DNA of 64,000 nucleotides, from positions 347,001 through 411,000 of the forward strand of contig CALYLW010000128.1 of the NCBI GenBank assembly GCA_944989445.1. Reading direction: 5' to 3'. This DNA comes from Ampullaceana balthica (Eukaryota > Mollusca > Gastropoda > Lymnaeidae). The notes beneath the pieces are model-generated. The model was not told the DNA's origin. It saw nothing but the letters and a program-made list of their open reading frames with translations, and made no database searches. This document shows positions 1 to 23,040 of the stretch, in pieces (position 1 is the first letter of the stretch; the number at the start of each line of letters is the position of its first letter). Made by a program: the position numbers and the translations under genes.

Positions 1-284
1 TGCGACTGGAGTTCACCCAGAGTGACTGACCAACTACCGGTGTTTTAATGCACGGGGGGTCAGTCACGTGATTAGCAGGGACACACCGGTGGGCGAGTGA
101 CACACTGCCCCTGGTCTGTGTGAGAGGAGAGTGTGCGTAAAATAGTGTTGAGGTGGCGCATGGATGACGGATGTGTTAACTAGTTCATGGCCCATTCTTA
201 TTGTAATTCTGGAATAAACTGATATCCTACCGAGTGAATTGGAGTTCATTGTTTTTAATTTAACTTAGCCACCACTCGGCTACA
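1..284 (+). repeat. 5' LTR, partial
   Basis: This matches 2685-2969 almost base for base, with one extra G in the G-run of the right copy. About 80 bp of its left end lie outside the window. It ends in CGGCTACA. A short antisense ORF inside it is repeated in the other LTR and is not a gene. Confidence 0.9.
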
Positions 285-357
285 GTTTGGCGTTGTCGGC
301 AGGATTCACTTGAGGTAGGAATATCAGTTTTACAACAGTCGTTGCAATCCGAAAAGA

Positions 358-1872
358 ATGGAACAAGTAGAGCAGTTCACTCGCCTGCCCGAGCTACCTA
401 GGTTCACGGGTGAGAGCGGAGCAGAACCGTTTGTCAGAAAGGCACAGCTCCTATTACAATTACAGCCTGTGCCCCCTGCCTACGCAGTTATCTGGATCCT
501 GGACGCATTGGAGGGGCGTGCCCGCCAGGAAGTGTTGGATCGGGCACCTGAAGAAATAAACACCCCTGAGAAACTGCTACGTTTCATAATACAAAGATGG
601 GGTGATCAGAGAGACGTCACCACCCCTACTCAACGGTCGATGAGAGAGGCCCTCCCTGACGTCGCCGACCCTGTCCAGCCTCTGACAGTACCGCCTCCAG
701 AACTCACATTCACACAGCTTACGCCACAACTACTGGCCTACATCAACCAGCAGGTCGCGGCTGTGGAAGAGAGGCTCCACCTCTCCATACAACAGCACCG
801 AGGGGACATGGTCGCTAACAGTGTCCACTGTCCACCAGCACCCAGACATCCCAAGTTAAACAAACGGAAATCCCGTCGCCGAACAACGGTATGTCTGTGG
901 TGCAACAGAAAAGGCCACCTAGAGGATGACTGCCGTGCCAAGAAGAGTTATGTCGACCACCACACTGGGACCCCTCATTTCCTCACAACCCCAGATTTAC
1001 CTGGTAACCAGGAAAAAGAGGCGCGAGGGTCTGAGATGTCCACTCCAGTCCATCAAACTGCAACGTTACGCTCCATGACAGCGTCCCCTAGTTCGCAAAA
1101 CAAAGATGACAGGGACAGGGGAACCAGTCACAATACATGTAACTGGCAGCACACTTCACGGAAGCCACGTAGTGTGGGGAGCGACAGGTCATCTCGTCCA
1201 CTGAGGGACAGTGAAAATATGGATTGTTGTACTGTCTGCCACGGCAGAGTCAAAGAACGGGTAATCAAGCAACGTAACACTTTGAACCGTCGTAAATCTT
1301 ATTGTGGATTTCAAATTCCTGATATCTCAACTTTCAGCAAGACGACATATCATGCCGATGGCCTTCAACAGCAATTACGTTCAAGAGAAAGCCGAAAACA
1401 TAAACAAGTGACTACGGATGCCTTCCTTAAAGAGAGCACACCTGCAAAAGATTCTCACAAAGGTCCTATCTGGCCTAGGTCAGAACGATGCAGGCCTGAG
1501 CAGAATCACTTGACCACTAAAACAACCGTCAACAGCTCTACACAAACAAACAATGTTTTAGAAGAGCCTATCAGACCAGAACGGCCCAACATGGCTGACT
1601 TGGGTCACGGGTACGACGGTCTAATTCCCCTGACCACAACCCACCTAGACCAGTATCACGGAAACACCCCAACTAACCAGGTCATCAACAAGCCAGAGGA
1701 CACGGCTCCCCAAAGAAGCAGGAGCTGGACAGGTCACGGCCTGGATAAGGCCATCTCAGCAAGCCGATGCAGGAGTGGACCTACCGCCACCCGGGGTACC
1801 TCGCAGGTCAGCTCGCATCGCCCAACGTGCCAAAACGGACACATAGACATTTTTGATTGCCACAAGATTTGA
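358..1872 (+). CDS. Gag-like protein with CCHC zinc knuckle (retrotransposon)
   Basis: This 504-residue ORF begins with ATG about 70 bp after the left LTR. Residues ~1-100 read like the capsid-type N-terminal domain of retrotransposon Gag and of the Gag-derived PNMA family (segments FTRLPELPRF, LLRFIIQRWG). Residues ~120-145 could form a short helix or coiled coil. A basic stretch precedes a zinc knuckle with C179, C182, H187 and C192 (C-X2-C-X4-H-X4-C). The remaining ~300 residues are polar and low in recognisable motifs. In the family such proteins assemble into particles and bind RNA in the cytoplasm; here that is inferred. No pol follows. The other copy (8731-9780, -) shares the first ~200 residues closely, which shows this is a repeated element and not a single-copy host gene. 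A domesticated role is not excluded. Confidence 0.75.
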   Translation: MEQVEQFTRLPELPRFTGESGAEPFVRKAQLLLQLQPVPPAYAVIWILDALEGRARQEVLDRAPEEINTPEKLLRFIIQRWGDQRDVTTPTQRSMREALPDVADPVQPLTVPPPELTFTQLTPQLLAYINQQVAAVEERLHLSIQQHRGDMVANSVHCPPAPRHPKLNKRKSRRRTTVCLWCNRKGHLEDDCRAKKSYVDHHTGTPHFLTTPDLPGNQEKEARGSEMSTPVHQTATLRSMTASPSSQNKDDRDRGTSHNTCNWQHTSRKPRSVGSDRSSRPLRDSENMDCCTVCHGRVKERVIKQRNTLNRRKSYCGFQIPDISTFSKTTYHADGLQQQLRSRESRKHKQVTTDAFLKESTPAKDSHKGPIWPRSERCRPEQNHLTTKTTVNSSTQTNNVLEEPIRPERPNMADLGHGYDGLIPLTTTHLDQYHGNTPTNQVINKPEDTAPQRSRSWTGHGLDKAISASRCRSGPTATRGTSQVSSHRPTCQNGHIDIFDCHKI

Positions 1873-2603
1873 AATCATTGCATAAGGCTACTCATATTGT
1901 GCTAATGTTGTATTTTGTAGGGTCTGAGATTATGACCAGGCATATTTGAATCCTATTGAATTATCAAATGTTTTTTTTTCACTGCCTAGTGAAGCGAGCT
2001 TCCCTATGACATGTCTGCAAGTTCTTGAAATACTATTTGTAAATATGTGATGACTGCCACTGGAATTTTCGTCTTTGTTGACACTTTGCTGAGAATGTTT
2101 TTCACTTTAATAATGCGTTGCAAGAAAATTTAGTTAAGGTTAATTACCTTTTCATTAGTGGCAGACAGAAGCGCTAGTGTGAGCTTTGATGCATTGGTCA
2201 TATACTAAGTACATGACCTGGTATAATCATTAGATCAGGTAGACCTGGAAGTGACTAAGACAGTTATCACTGACAAACTTTATTTGTTATGTTTATTCAA
2301 GGTGTTCTTTTTGAGTCAGGAACAGTCTGTCCATTTATTCGCTTTGTTCCATGCATCATGTACATTTTGCTCCCATTTACATGTGTAAATGTGCACTGTG
2401 TAATTTCTGATAGCGTTCAAAAGAAAGCTTGATTGAATGACTAAATACACATCCATCTCATCTGTCAAATCATTCATTACAGACTGCCACCATATACTTC
2501 ATTCTCATGATTGTCATTATGGGTGATATGCTTTTCTTTGTTTGCTTCGGCAAAACAATATTTTGACCAGCGAGGGCGCTGGCATTCAGGGGCCTGGGGA
2601 AAC
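1873..2603. other. Non-coding interior of the LTR element
   Basis: This stretch between the gag stop and the right LTR has stops in all frames and no pol motif that I can see. It may carry packaging or priming signals, but nothing specific is visible. Confidence 0.6.
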
Positions 2604-2969
2604 TGTAGCCGTCTGCTAGAGTTGACCTCAGCAGTCTGCTGTAGTGACCTTCACGGGTCAGTGCAGGTTTACTCCAGCCCTCGATGCGACTGGAGTTCAC
2701 CCAGAGTGACTGACCAACTACCGGTGTTTTAATGCACGGGGGGGTCAGTCACGTGATTAGCAGGGACACACCGGTGGGCGAGTGACACACTGGCCCTGGT
2801 CTGTGTGAGAGGAGAGTGTGCGTAAAATAGTGTTGAGGTGGCGCATGGATGACGGATGTGTTAACTAGTTCATGGCCCATTCTTATTGTAATTCTGGAAT
2901 AAACTGATATCCTACCGAGTGAATTGGAGTTCATTGTTTTTAATTTAACTTAGCCACCACTCGGCTACA
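2604..2969 (+). repeat. 3' LTR, complete (366 bp)
   Basis: Its ends are TGTAGCCG and CGGCTACA. The start was fixed by comparison with the minus-strand copy, where homology also begins at TGTAGCCG (10236 reading left). A purine-rich stretch lies immediately upstream. Confidence 0.88.
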
Positions 2970-3287
2970 AATTATTATAAGTACACCTCTGCATAACGGT
3001 CAAACGAGCCACCCTTTACAAAATTAAATTACTTTTAGAAAACTGTGACGTAAACGCAAAAATTCCGAGGTACCTGTAGAGTACCAAATAGTGAACCGTC
3101 AAATTGTTAAAAAAGTTATTCCGTAAATTTTCGACATGCGCAGAACGATGCGCGAATGAGTATCTAAGTGCCTACAATAATAACACTATGAATAAGAAAA
3201 AGTGTATTTATTATTCCTATGTCCTATGTCTATCTGAGGGTTGTATAAAAAAGTTTTTTTAGTATTTCTTATGGAAAGCTTTATCCC
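2970..3287. other. AT-rich intergenic stretch, no gene seen
   Basis: There is no supported ORF. A short piece near 3217-3250 resembles the LINE 3' coding end seen at 51830-51870 and is probably a relic. Confidence 0.5.
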
Positions 3288-3372
3288 CAGAATTCTGCGA
3301 ATAATTTTCAACGTTATCCCCAGAATTCTGCGAATAACGTTGAACGTTATCCCCAGAATTCTGTGAATGACT
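3288..3372. repeat. Three-copy tandem repeat around the palindrome CAGAATTCTG
   Basis: Three copies of a ~30 bp unit (TTATCCCCAGAATTCTGCG plus a linker) lie in a row. Inverted copies occur at 4636-4688, so the pair brackets about 1.4 kb containing a LINE relic. The long minus-strand ORF across this place is only repeat and AT-rich sequence. Confidence 0.7.
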
Positions 3373-3483
3373 CTCGATGTAAAAAAAATAAATAAATTAT
3401 TATTAATAATTAATAATTTGTTAATAAAAATTTGTAAAAATATTATTAATATTTTCTTTAATTTTAATCGTATTTTTATCAAT

Positions 3484-3536
3484 TAAAATTTTTAAATGAT
3501 TAATCAAGAAATCAATAGTTAATTTCCGCAGCCCTA
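3484..3536 (-). mobile_element. Terminal fragment of a hAT-type element (54145-54833 family)
   Basis: Read on the minus strand, this begins AGGGCTGCGGAAATTAACTA and matches the left terminus of the element at 54145. It is flanked by TATATATA, as is that element. The opposite end was not found nearby. Confidence 0.55.
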
Positions 3537-3539
3537 TTA

Positions 3540-3887
3540 TATATATAGATATAGGATAGGCTATTAGTACTATTATTAGTAGTAGTGATAGTAATCTAGG
3601 CTTTAGGCATAGGCAAACTAGGCAGCCGCCTAGGGCCTCCGATTAGTTTCATCATTAATCGGGGCCTCGCACAAGAATTTTCCATATTTATTATTTTATT
3701 TTTCTATTATATTCTATTTAGGGCCACCAAATTCACTTTGCCAAGGGCCTCCAGTAATATAGGTTTACAGTCCATGACGTATTATTGGAGAATATAGGAC
3801 AATATATTTATTTATAATATAGGATAGGGTATTCGTACTATTATTAGTAGTAGTACTAGTATGGTATGGTATGGCAACCGTCCGTCC
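3540..3887. other. Repeat-derived spacer
   Basis: This contains a piece with the phrase AGGCAAACTAGGCAGCCGCC, like the termini of hAT elements (compare 43261-43311), and two copies of an ATATAGGATAGG...TATTAGTAGTAG segment (3547-3580 and 3815-3850). There is no coding evidence. Confidence 0.4.
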
Positions 3888-4327
3888 TCATGGGACGATG
3901 GCGTGTACTCCTGCTCCTCTGCCCTTTCTACTGGCCCTTCTCTCTTCACTCAAAGCCATGAGGGATGCTTCCGCGACATGAATGCCCTCCCGCACTTTTG
4001 CCCGCCAGGAGGTGCGCTCCTCGGCAATGGTCTCCCACGTTTTATAGTCTATCTGTGCCAATGACATGTCTTTCTTGCAGACGTCCTTGAAGCGCAAGCA
4101 GGGGGGACCTCTTTTTCTCTTACCGGTTGCCAGCTCACGTAAAGCAAGGCTCTAGGAATGCGCTCCGAGCTCATCCTGTTAACATGACCTAACCACCGCA
4201 GGCGCCTCTCACTCAGAATTGAGTGCATACTCAGCATATGGCTTCTTCTGAGTACCTCGACATTGGTGATAGTAGTACTAGTAGTGTTAGCTATATCGGC
4301 AGTATATGTGAATTGTGCCGCTACCAA
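3888..4327 (-). pseudogene. LINE reverse transcriptase C-terminus, frameshifted
   Basis: Two overlapping minus-strand frames together give the familiar end of an endonuclease/reverse-transcriptase LINE protein. One frame has RRLRWLGHVNRM, followed in the next by RFKDVCKKDM and WETIAEERTSWR. The frame changes near 4090, so the copy is dead. Such tails are common in metazoan LINEs and are often misannotated as craniofacial development protein 2-like. The active-site part is absent. Confidence 0.85.
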
Positions 4328-4635
4328 GTTACCAAGGTCGCGTCGCAGTGGGATGAATGTGAATCATTTAAATATTATGCAATAACAAAAGTTTTAAAAT
4401 ATAATTTTTTTTTAATTAAAAAGAAAAATTTAAAAAATATTCCCCATCTAAAAATTGTACGCTGTTAAAAAAAATTTAATTTAAAAAAAAATTTCCATAA
4501 GCGAAAATAGAACCTGTACCATAACGTCAACAGTCCTACACTCTACCATGCGGCAAGGAAGGGATGATGGCCTTTCTGAGTGAGCCTTTCTGCTTTTTAA
4601 AGATTTAAAGTATACAGACCCTGGGTCCGAATAGC
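4328..4635. other. AT-rich stretch, nothing recognised
   Basis: It has homopolymer runs and no coding or RNA signal that I can support. Confidence 0.4.
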
Positions 4636-4688
4636 CACAGAATTCTGGGGATAACGTTCAACGTTATTCGCATAATTCTGGGGATAAC
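4636..4688. repeat. Inverted partner of the 3288-3372 repeat
   Basis: Two copies of the CAGAATTCTG-centred unit lie in reverse orientation to 3288-3372 (CAGAATTCTGGGGATAACG). They may be the other subterminal end of a small DNA element, but no clean target duplication was found. Confidence 0.6.
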
Positions 4689-4838
4689 CACTTCGATTAC
4701 TTATACTATAAGTATAACATTAATAACAAGTTATACTTAATAATACACTCTGACACTGTAAATAGGCTTATAACCTTATTATTATTAATTTAAATTATAA
4801 TTTTTATACTATAATATAAATTATAAATGCTACCCAAC

Positions 4839-5029
4839 CTTCCAGCTCTGCAGCGATCTTTCACTGGTAAATACTTCAATATTTCTAATAAAATGTTTTC
4901 AGGCAAGTTGAATAATTCATTTTCATCACACGCTTTGGAATAACATGGCTTAGTTATCTTAGTTGGTCTTTGCCTTTTGGAGTTAGTTGTATTCTCATTC
5001 ATTTGATTCATTCTGGTCATATATATCAT
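4839..5029 (-). CDS. F-box protein, probable first coding exon (partial)
   Basis: An open minus-strand frame starts with four closely spaced methionines (5029, 5020, 5011, 5002) and leads into an F-box: NLPENILLEILKYLPVKDR followed by CRAGR. The spacing of L, P, LL-E-I, LP and D-R fits the ~40-residue Skp1-binding F-box, and the wording is close to FBXL12-type proteins, though that assignment is a guess. The frame can end at a possible donor, GGAAG|GTTGGG, at 4838, in the middle of the F-box. F-box proteins are substrate receptors of SCF ubiquitin ligases. The later exons should lie to the left but I see none in 1-4800, which is transposon relics. It points away from HDAC3, about 1.5 kb off. 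It could also be a stranded pseudo-exon. Confidence 0.55.
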
Positions 5030-5239
5030 TCTTAGTTATTTGATTTAGGTCATACTAAATCCAGATAAATTCATTATAGACATTATTTTTTCGGAAGCCT
5101 TATTTTAAAGCGTTTATGATTATGTCAATAGCTTCCGTATTTCTATAAATCTTTTACTCGAAATTTTTTAATATTATTAATGTTTACTTCTATAGTGTAT
5201 TTTGTAACTAAACTAAACACATATTCTGTAGGCCTGAGA

Positions 5240-5784
5240 CTAATCTCTTAAGGCCTTGGCTAGAACCTGGGCAATCTGCTCCATCTGCTGAGCATTGCCA
5301 TACAACATTGTCTTCACATGGGACTCTCCCGCCTCCCTCACCCCCCGGCTATATCAAGCGCCGGGCAAGACGTCACCAGGTGCACGACTGTCTCAGGGGC
5401 TTGGCTGCAATGACGGCAGTTCGAGTCCCTGTTGTGGTCTAGCCTGTGAAAGTAAGAGTTGGTTGGGCAATGTTCTGTTCTCATCTGAGTCACCAAACCC
5501 TGGTGTTTGCGACTCAGGTTCCACCACTGGTCTGAACGGCTTGGCCTGGGCATGTTAGCGAATACCCCTCTGGCTGTCGTGTTGTCAGCCCACTCCTGGT
5601 ACCACTTACTCCGAAAGTGGTCCTTTAGCCAGGTTTTTGCCCCGAGATAAGTGACTGGGGTCTCTGGTTGGGGCAGTGCTGCACCTGCTTTGGCCAGGGA
5701 GTCTGCTTTTTCGTTGCCATTAACATTCACGTGGCTCGGGATGTAACTAAATTTAAGGACTGCAAATAAAGTTATTTTTATCAC
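5240..5784 (-). pseudogene. LINE RNase H and C-terminal region (jockey-like), frameshifted
   Basis: The minus strand reads IPSHVNVNGNEKADSLAKAG, the end of a retrotransposon RNase H domain. About 90 residues later comes a zinc-binding C-X2-C-H-C cluster (NCRHCSQAPETVVHLVTSC). After a frame change near 5345 the reading continues to a stop at about 5240. The reverse transcriptase itself is missing, so this is a 5'-truncated relic. Confidence 0.85.
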
Positions 5785-5864
5785 AATTTTTAGAGAGCAT
5801 TATTATGAAATTGTAAAATTGCTCAACACTTCTTTCAGCCTCGGCCTCGGCTAAAACTAAAATT

Positions 5865-6064
5865 TTATCTTATCTTATCTGTTTACAGACGCTCCTTCTA
5901 TACAGAAGATTATTGCGTCCTACGCTTATCTATGGTTTGTGTTTAGGCCTGCATTTTTATTATCTCTAATAAAAATGCAGGACTAAACACAAACCATAGA
6001 TAAGCGTAGGACGCAATAATCTTCTGTATAGAAGGAGCGTCTGTAAACAGATAAGATAAGATAA
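5865..6064. repeat. Near-perfect 200 bp hairpin made from LINE 3' ends
   Basis: The arms 5865-5961 and 5968-6064 are reverse complements over 97 positions with one mismatch (5947/5982) and a 6-base loop. Each arm is the 3' non-coding tail of the LINE family also seen at 31780-31870 and 51990-52090, ending in GATAA repeats. Confidence 0.92.
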
Positions 6065-6250
6065 GATAAGATAGAGATTTAAATGTTGATAAAGTGTTGG
6101 TTTTCCTGGATTCTTCAGGCAACCCATTCCACGCCCGAATGCCGGACGGGAAGAAGGAAAACTTGTATGTGTTTGTTCTTGCATACGGAATAAGAAAGGT
6201 GTTTTTATCCTTATGTCTATCTGAGGGTTGTATTAAGTTATCTTTGTGTT
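6065..6250 (-). pseudogene. CR1/jockey-like LINE, C-terminal codons (minus strand)
   Basis: The minus strand encodes the RT C-terminal phrase FFPSGIRAW...LPEE in degraded form, like 51666-52004. The adjacent 3' tail lies in the wrong orientation and then in the right one (the hairpin), so this insertion was rearranged. Confidence 0.75.
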
Positions 6251-6530
6251 GTATAAAATTTCTCTCACAAAATTTGAAGCTCGTCTGGGAATCACATGTC
6301 GCAATGGAAATTTCTGCTTATCATAACAATAATCTTTAAAGGAAAAATTAATAATTCAAATTATTCATTTACCTGAAAAAATTGCAATTAAATATTTTTT
6401 AAATTTTTTAAAAGAATATAACTCTTTTAAAAAAATATTTCCAAGATGACCATCGTTATATCGTAATTTAGAGTTACCTTCAATAAACAATGAGAATCTC
6501 AGTAATAATAACAAAGTTTACAAAGTGATC
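6251..6530 (+). promoter_or_regulatory. Presumed HDAC3 5' flank and 5' UTR
   Basis: This is the only non-repeat sequence directly before the HDAC3 start codon. It is AT-rich, with no TATA box or CpG cluster that I would defend. The transcription start cannot be placed. It is squeezed between the LINE hairpin and exon 1. Confidence 0.35.
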
Positions 6531-21380
<14,850 letters not shown>

Positions 21381-21787
21381 TGTTCAAAGCATTCTAAATT
21401 CAGATATCAACAGTGTACATTGATTGGAACAAGTATTTATCATTGATCTCAGACAGCTCTATCTACATCATACAGTGCTGCACTTGTCACAGACCATAAC
21501 ACTGACCAGTCCTAATACACTTGTTGAAATGTCATCACATCAACTTACAGTCTGTACATCACTTAGTGAATAGTGAAACCAATTGATCAGATTGGAATGC
21601 TATCAAAGTGAACCCATCATTCGCAAGTGAATTCCTTACTGATCTTGTACCCAGACCTGCTACATATACTCATTTATTATAGGGATACCAAAAGCTGGCA
21701 AGACAATTACAATGAGTATTTTGTATTTAACAAAAATAACACCTATGAATTATACTAAGGAAACATTTTTGACTACTGCAGAAATGT

Positions 21788-22140
21788 GAGAAACAAAACC
21801 CTTCATGTGTCAATGTGACACAGATCAGGTTGAAGTTCTAAGAAACAAAACCCTTCATGTGTCAATGTGACACAGATCAGGTTGAAGTTCTAAGAAACAA
21901 AACCCTTCATGTGTCAATGTGACACAGATCAGGTTGAAGTTCTAAGAAACAAAACCCTTCATGTGTCAATGTGACACAGATCAGGTTGAAGTTCTAAGAA
22001 ACAAAACCCTTCATGTGTCAATGTGACACAGATCAGGTTGAAGTTCTAAGAAACAAAACCCTTCATGTGTCAATGTGACACAGAACAGGTTGAAGTTCTA
22101 AGAAACAAAACCCTTCATGTGTCAATGTGACACAGATCAG
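21788..22140. repeat. 52-bp minisatellite downstream of the HDAC3 stop (about 7 copies)
   Basis: The unit runs from AGAAACAAAACCCTTCATG to GTTGAAGTTCTA and includes TGTGTCAATGTGACACA, a 7-bp stem with a three-base loop. It begins 400 bp after the HDAC3 stop and probably lies in the 3' UTR. Confidence 0.92.
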
Positions 22141-23040
22141 GTCAATGTGACACAGATCAGGTCAATGTGACACAGATCAGGTCAATGTGACACAGATCAG
22201 GTCAATGTGACACAGATCAGGTCAATGTGACACAGATCAGGTCAATGTGACACAGATCAGGTCAATGTGACACAGATCAGGTCAATGTGACACAGATCAG
22301 GTCAATGTGACACAGATCAGGTCAATGTGACACAGATCAGGTCAATGTGACACAGATCAGGTCAATGTGACACAGATCAGGTCAATGTGACACAGATCAG
22401 GTCAATGTGACACAGATCAGGTCAATGTGACACAGATCAGGTCAATGTGACACAGATCAGGTCAATGTGACACAGATCAGGTCAATGTGACACAGATCAG
22501 GTCAATGTGACACAGATCAGGTCAATGTGACACAGATCAGGTCAATGTGACACAGATCAGGTCAATGTGACACAGATCAGGTCAATGTGACACAGATCAG
22601 GTCAATGTGACACAGATCAGGTCAATGTGACACAGATCAGGTCAATGTGACACAGATCAGGTCAATGTGACACAGATCAGGTCAATGTGACACAGATCAG
22701 GTCAATGTGACACAGATCAGGTCAATGTGACACAGATCAGGTCAATGTGACACAGATCAGGTCAATGTGACACAGATCAGGTCAATGTGACACAGATCAG
22801 GTCAATGTGACACAGATCAGGTCAATGTGACACAGATCAGGTCAATGTGACACAGATCAGGTCAATGTGACACAGATCAGGTCAATGTGACACAGATCAG
22901 GTCAATGTGACACAGATCAGGTCAATGTGACACAGATCAGGTCAATGTGACACAGATCAGGTCAATGTGACACAGATCAGGTCAATGTGACACAGATCAG
23001 GTCAATGTGACACAGATCAGGTCAATGTGACACAGATCAG
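22121..23040. repeat. 20-bp tandem array, 46 copies that look identical
   Basis: The unit GTCAATGTGACACAGATCAG repeats over exactly 920 bp, and I see no substitution. It is the inner 20 bp of the preceding 52-bp unit, so the short array grew from the longer one. At each junction the sequence reads AGGTCAATGTGACAC. Confidence 0.97.

Larger units (their letters stand above)
1..2969 (+). mobile_element. Gag-only LTR retrotransposon (5' end cut by window edge)
   Basis: Two near-identical direct repeats (1-284 and 2685-2969) flank a 2.3 kb interior with one long ORF of gag type. The complete right LTR starts TGTAGCCG and ends CGGCTACA, the inverted TG...CA termini expected of LTRs. A G-rich tract just before 2604 could be the polypurine tract. 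The bases after the left LTR (from 285, with TTGGCGTTGTCGGCAGG) sit where a primer binding site belongs, but I could not assign a tRNA. I see no protease, reverse transcriptase, RNase H or integrase between 1873 and 2603, so the element looks non-autonomous. The two LTRs differ by very few bases in the shared part, which suggests fairly recent insertion. A second, truncated copy lies at 8731-10236 on the other strand. Confidence 0.85.

Noticed and set aside
64..249. Antisense 61-codon ORF, repeated at 2749-2934
   Set aside because: Lies inside both LTR copies and has no protein features.
3186..3482. 98-codon minus-strand ORF
   Set aside because: AT-rich sequence plus the CAGAATTCTG repeat; amino-acid content is I/K/L noise.
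22121..23040. Possible CRISPR array (regular 20-bp direct repeats)
   Set aside because: No unique spacers, eukaryotic context, and the unit arises from the adjacent 52-bp repeat.
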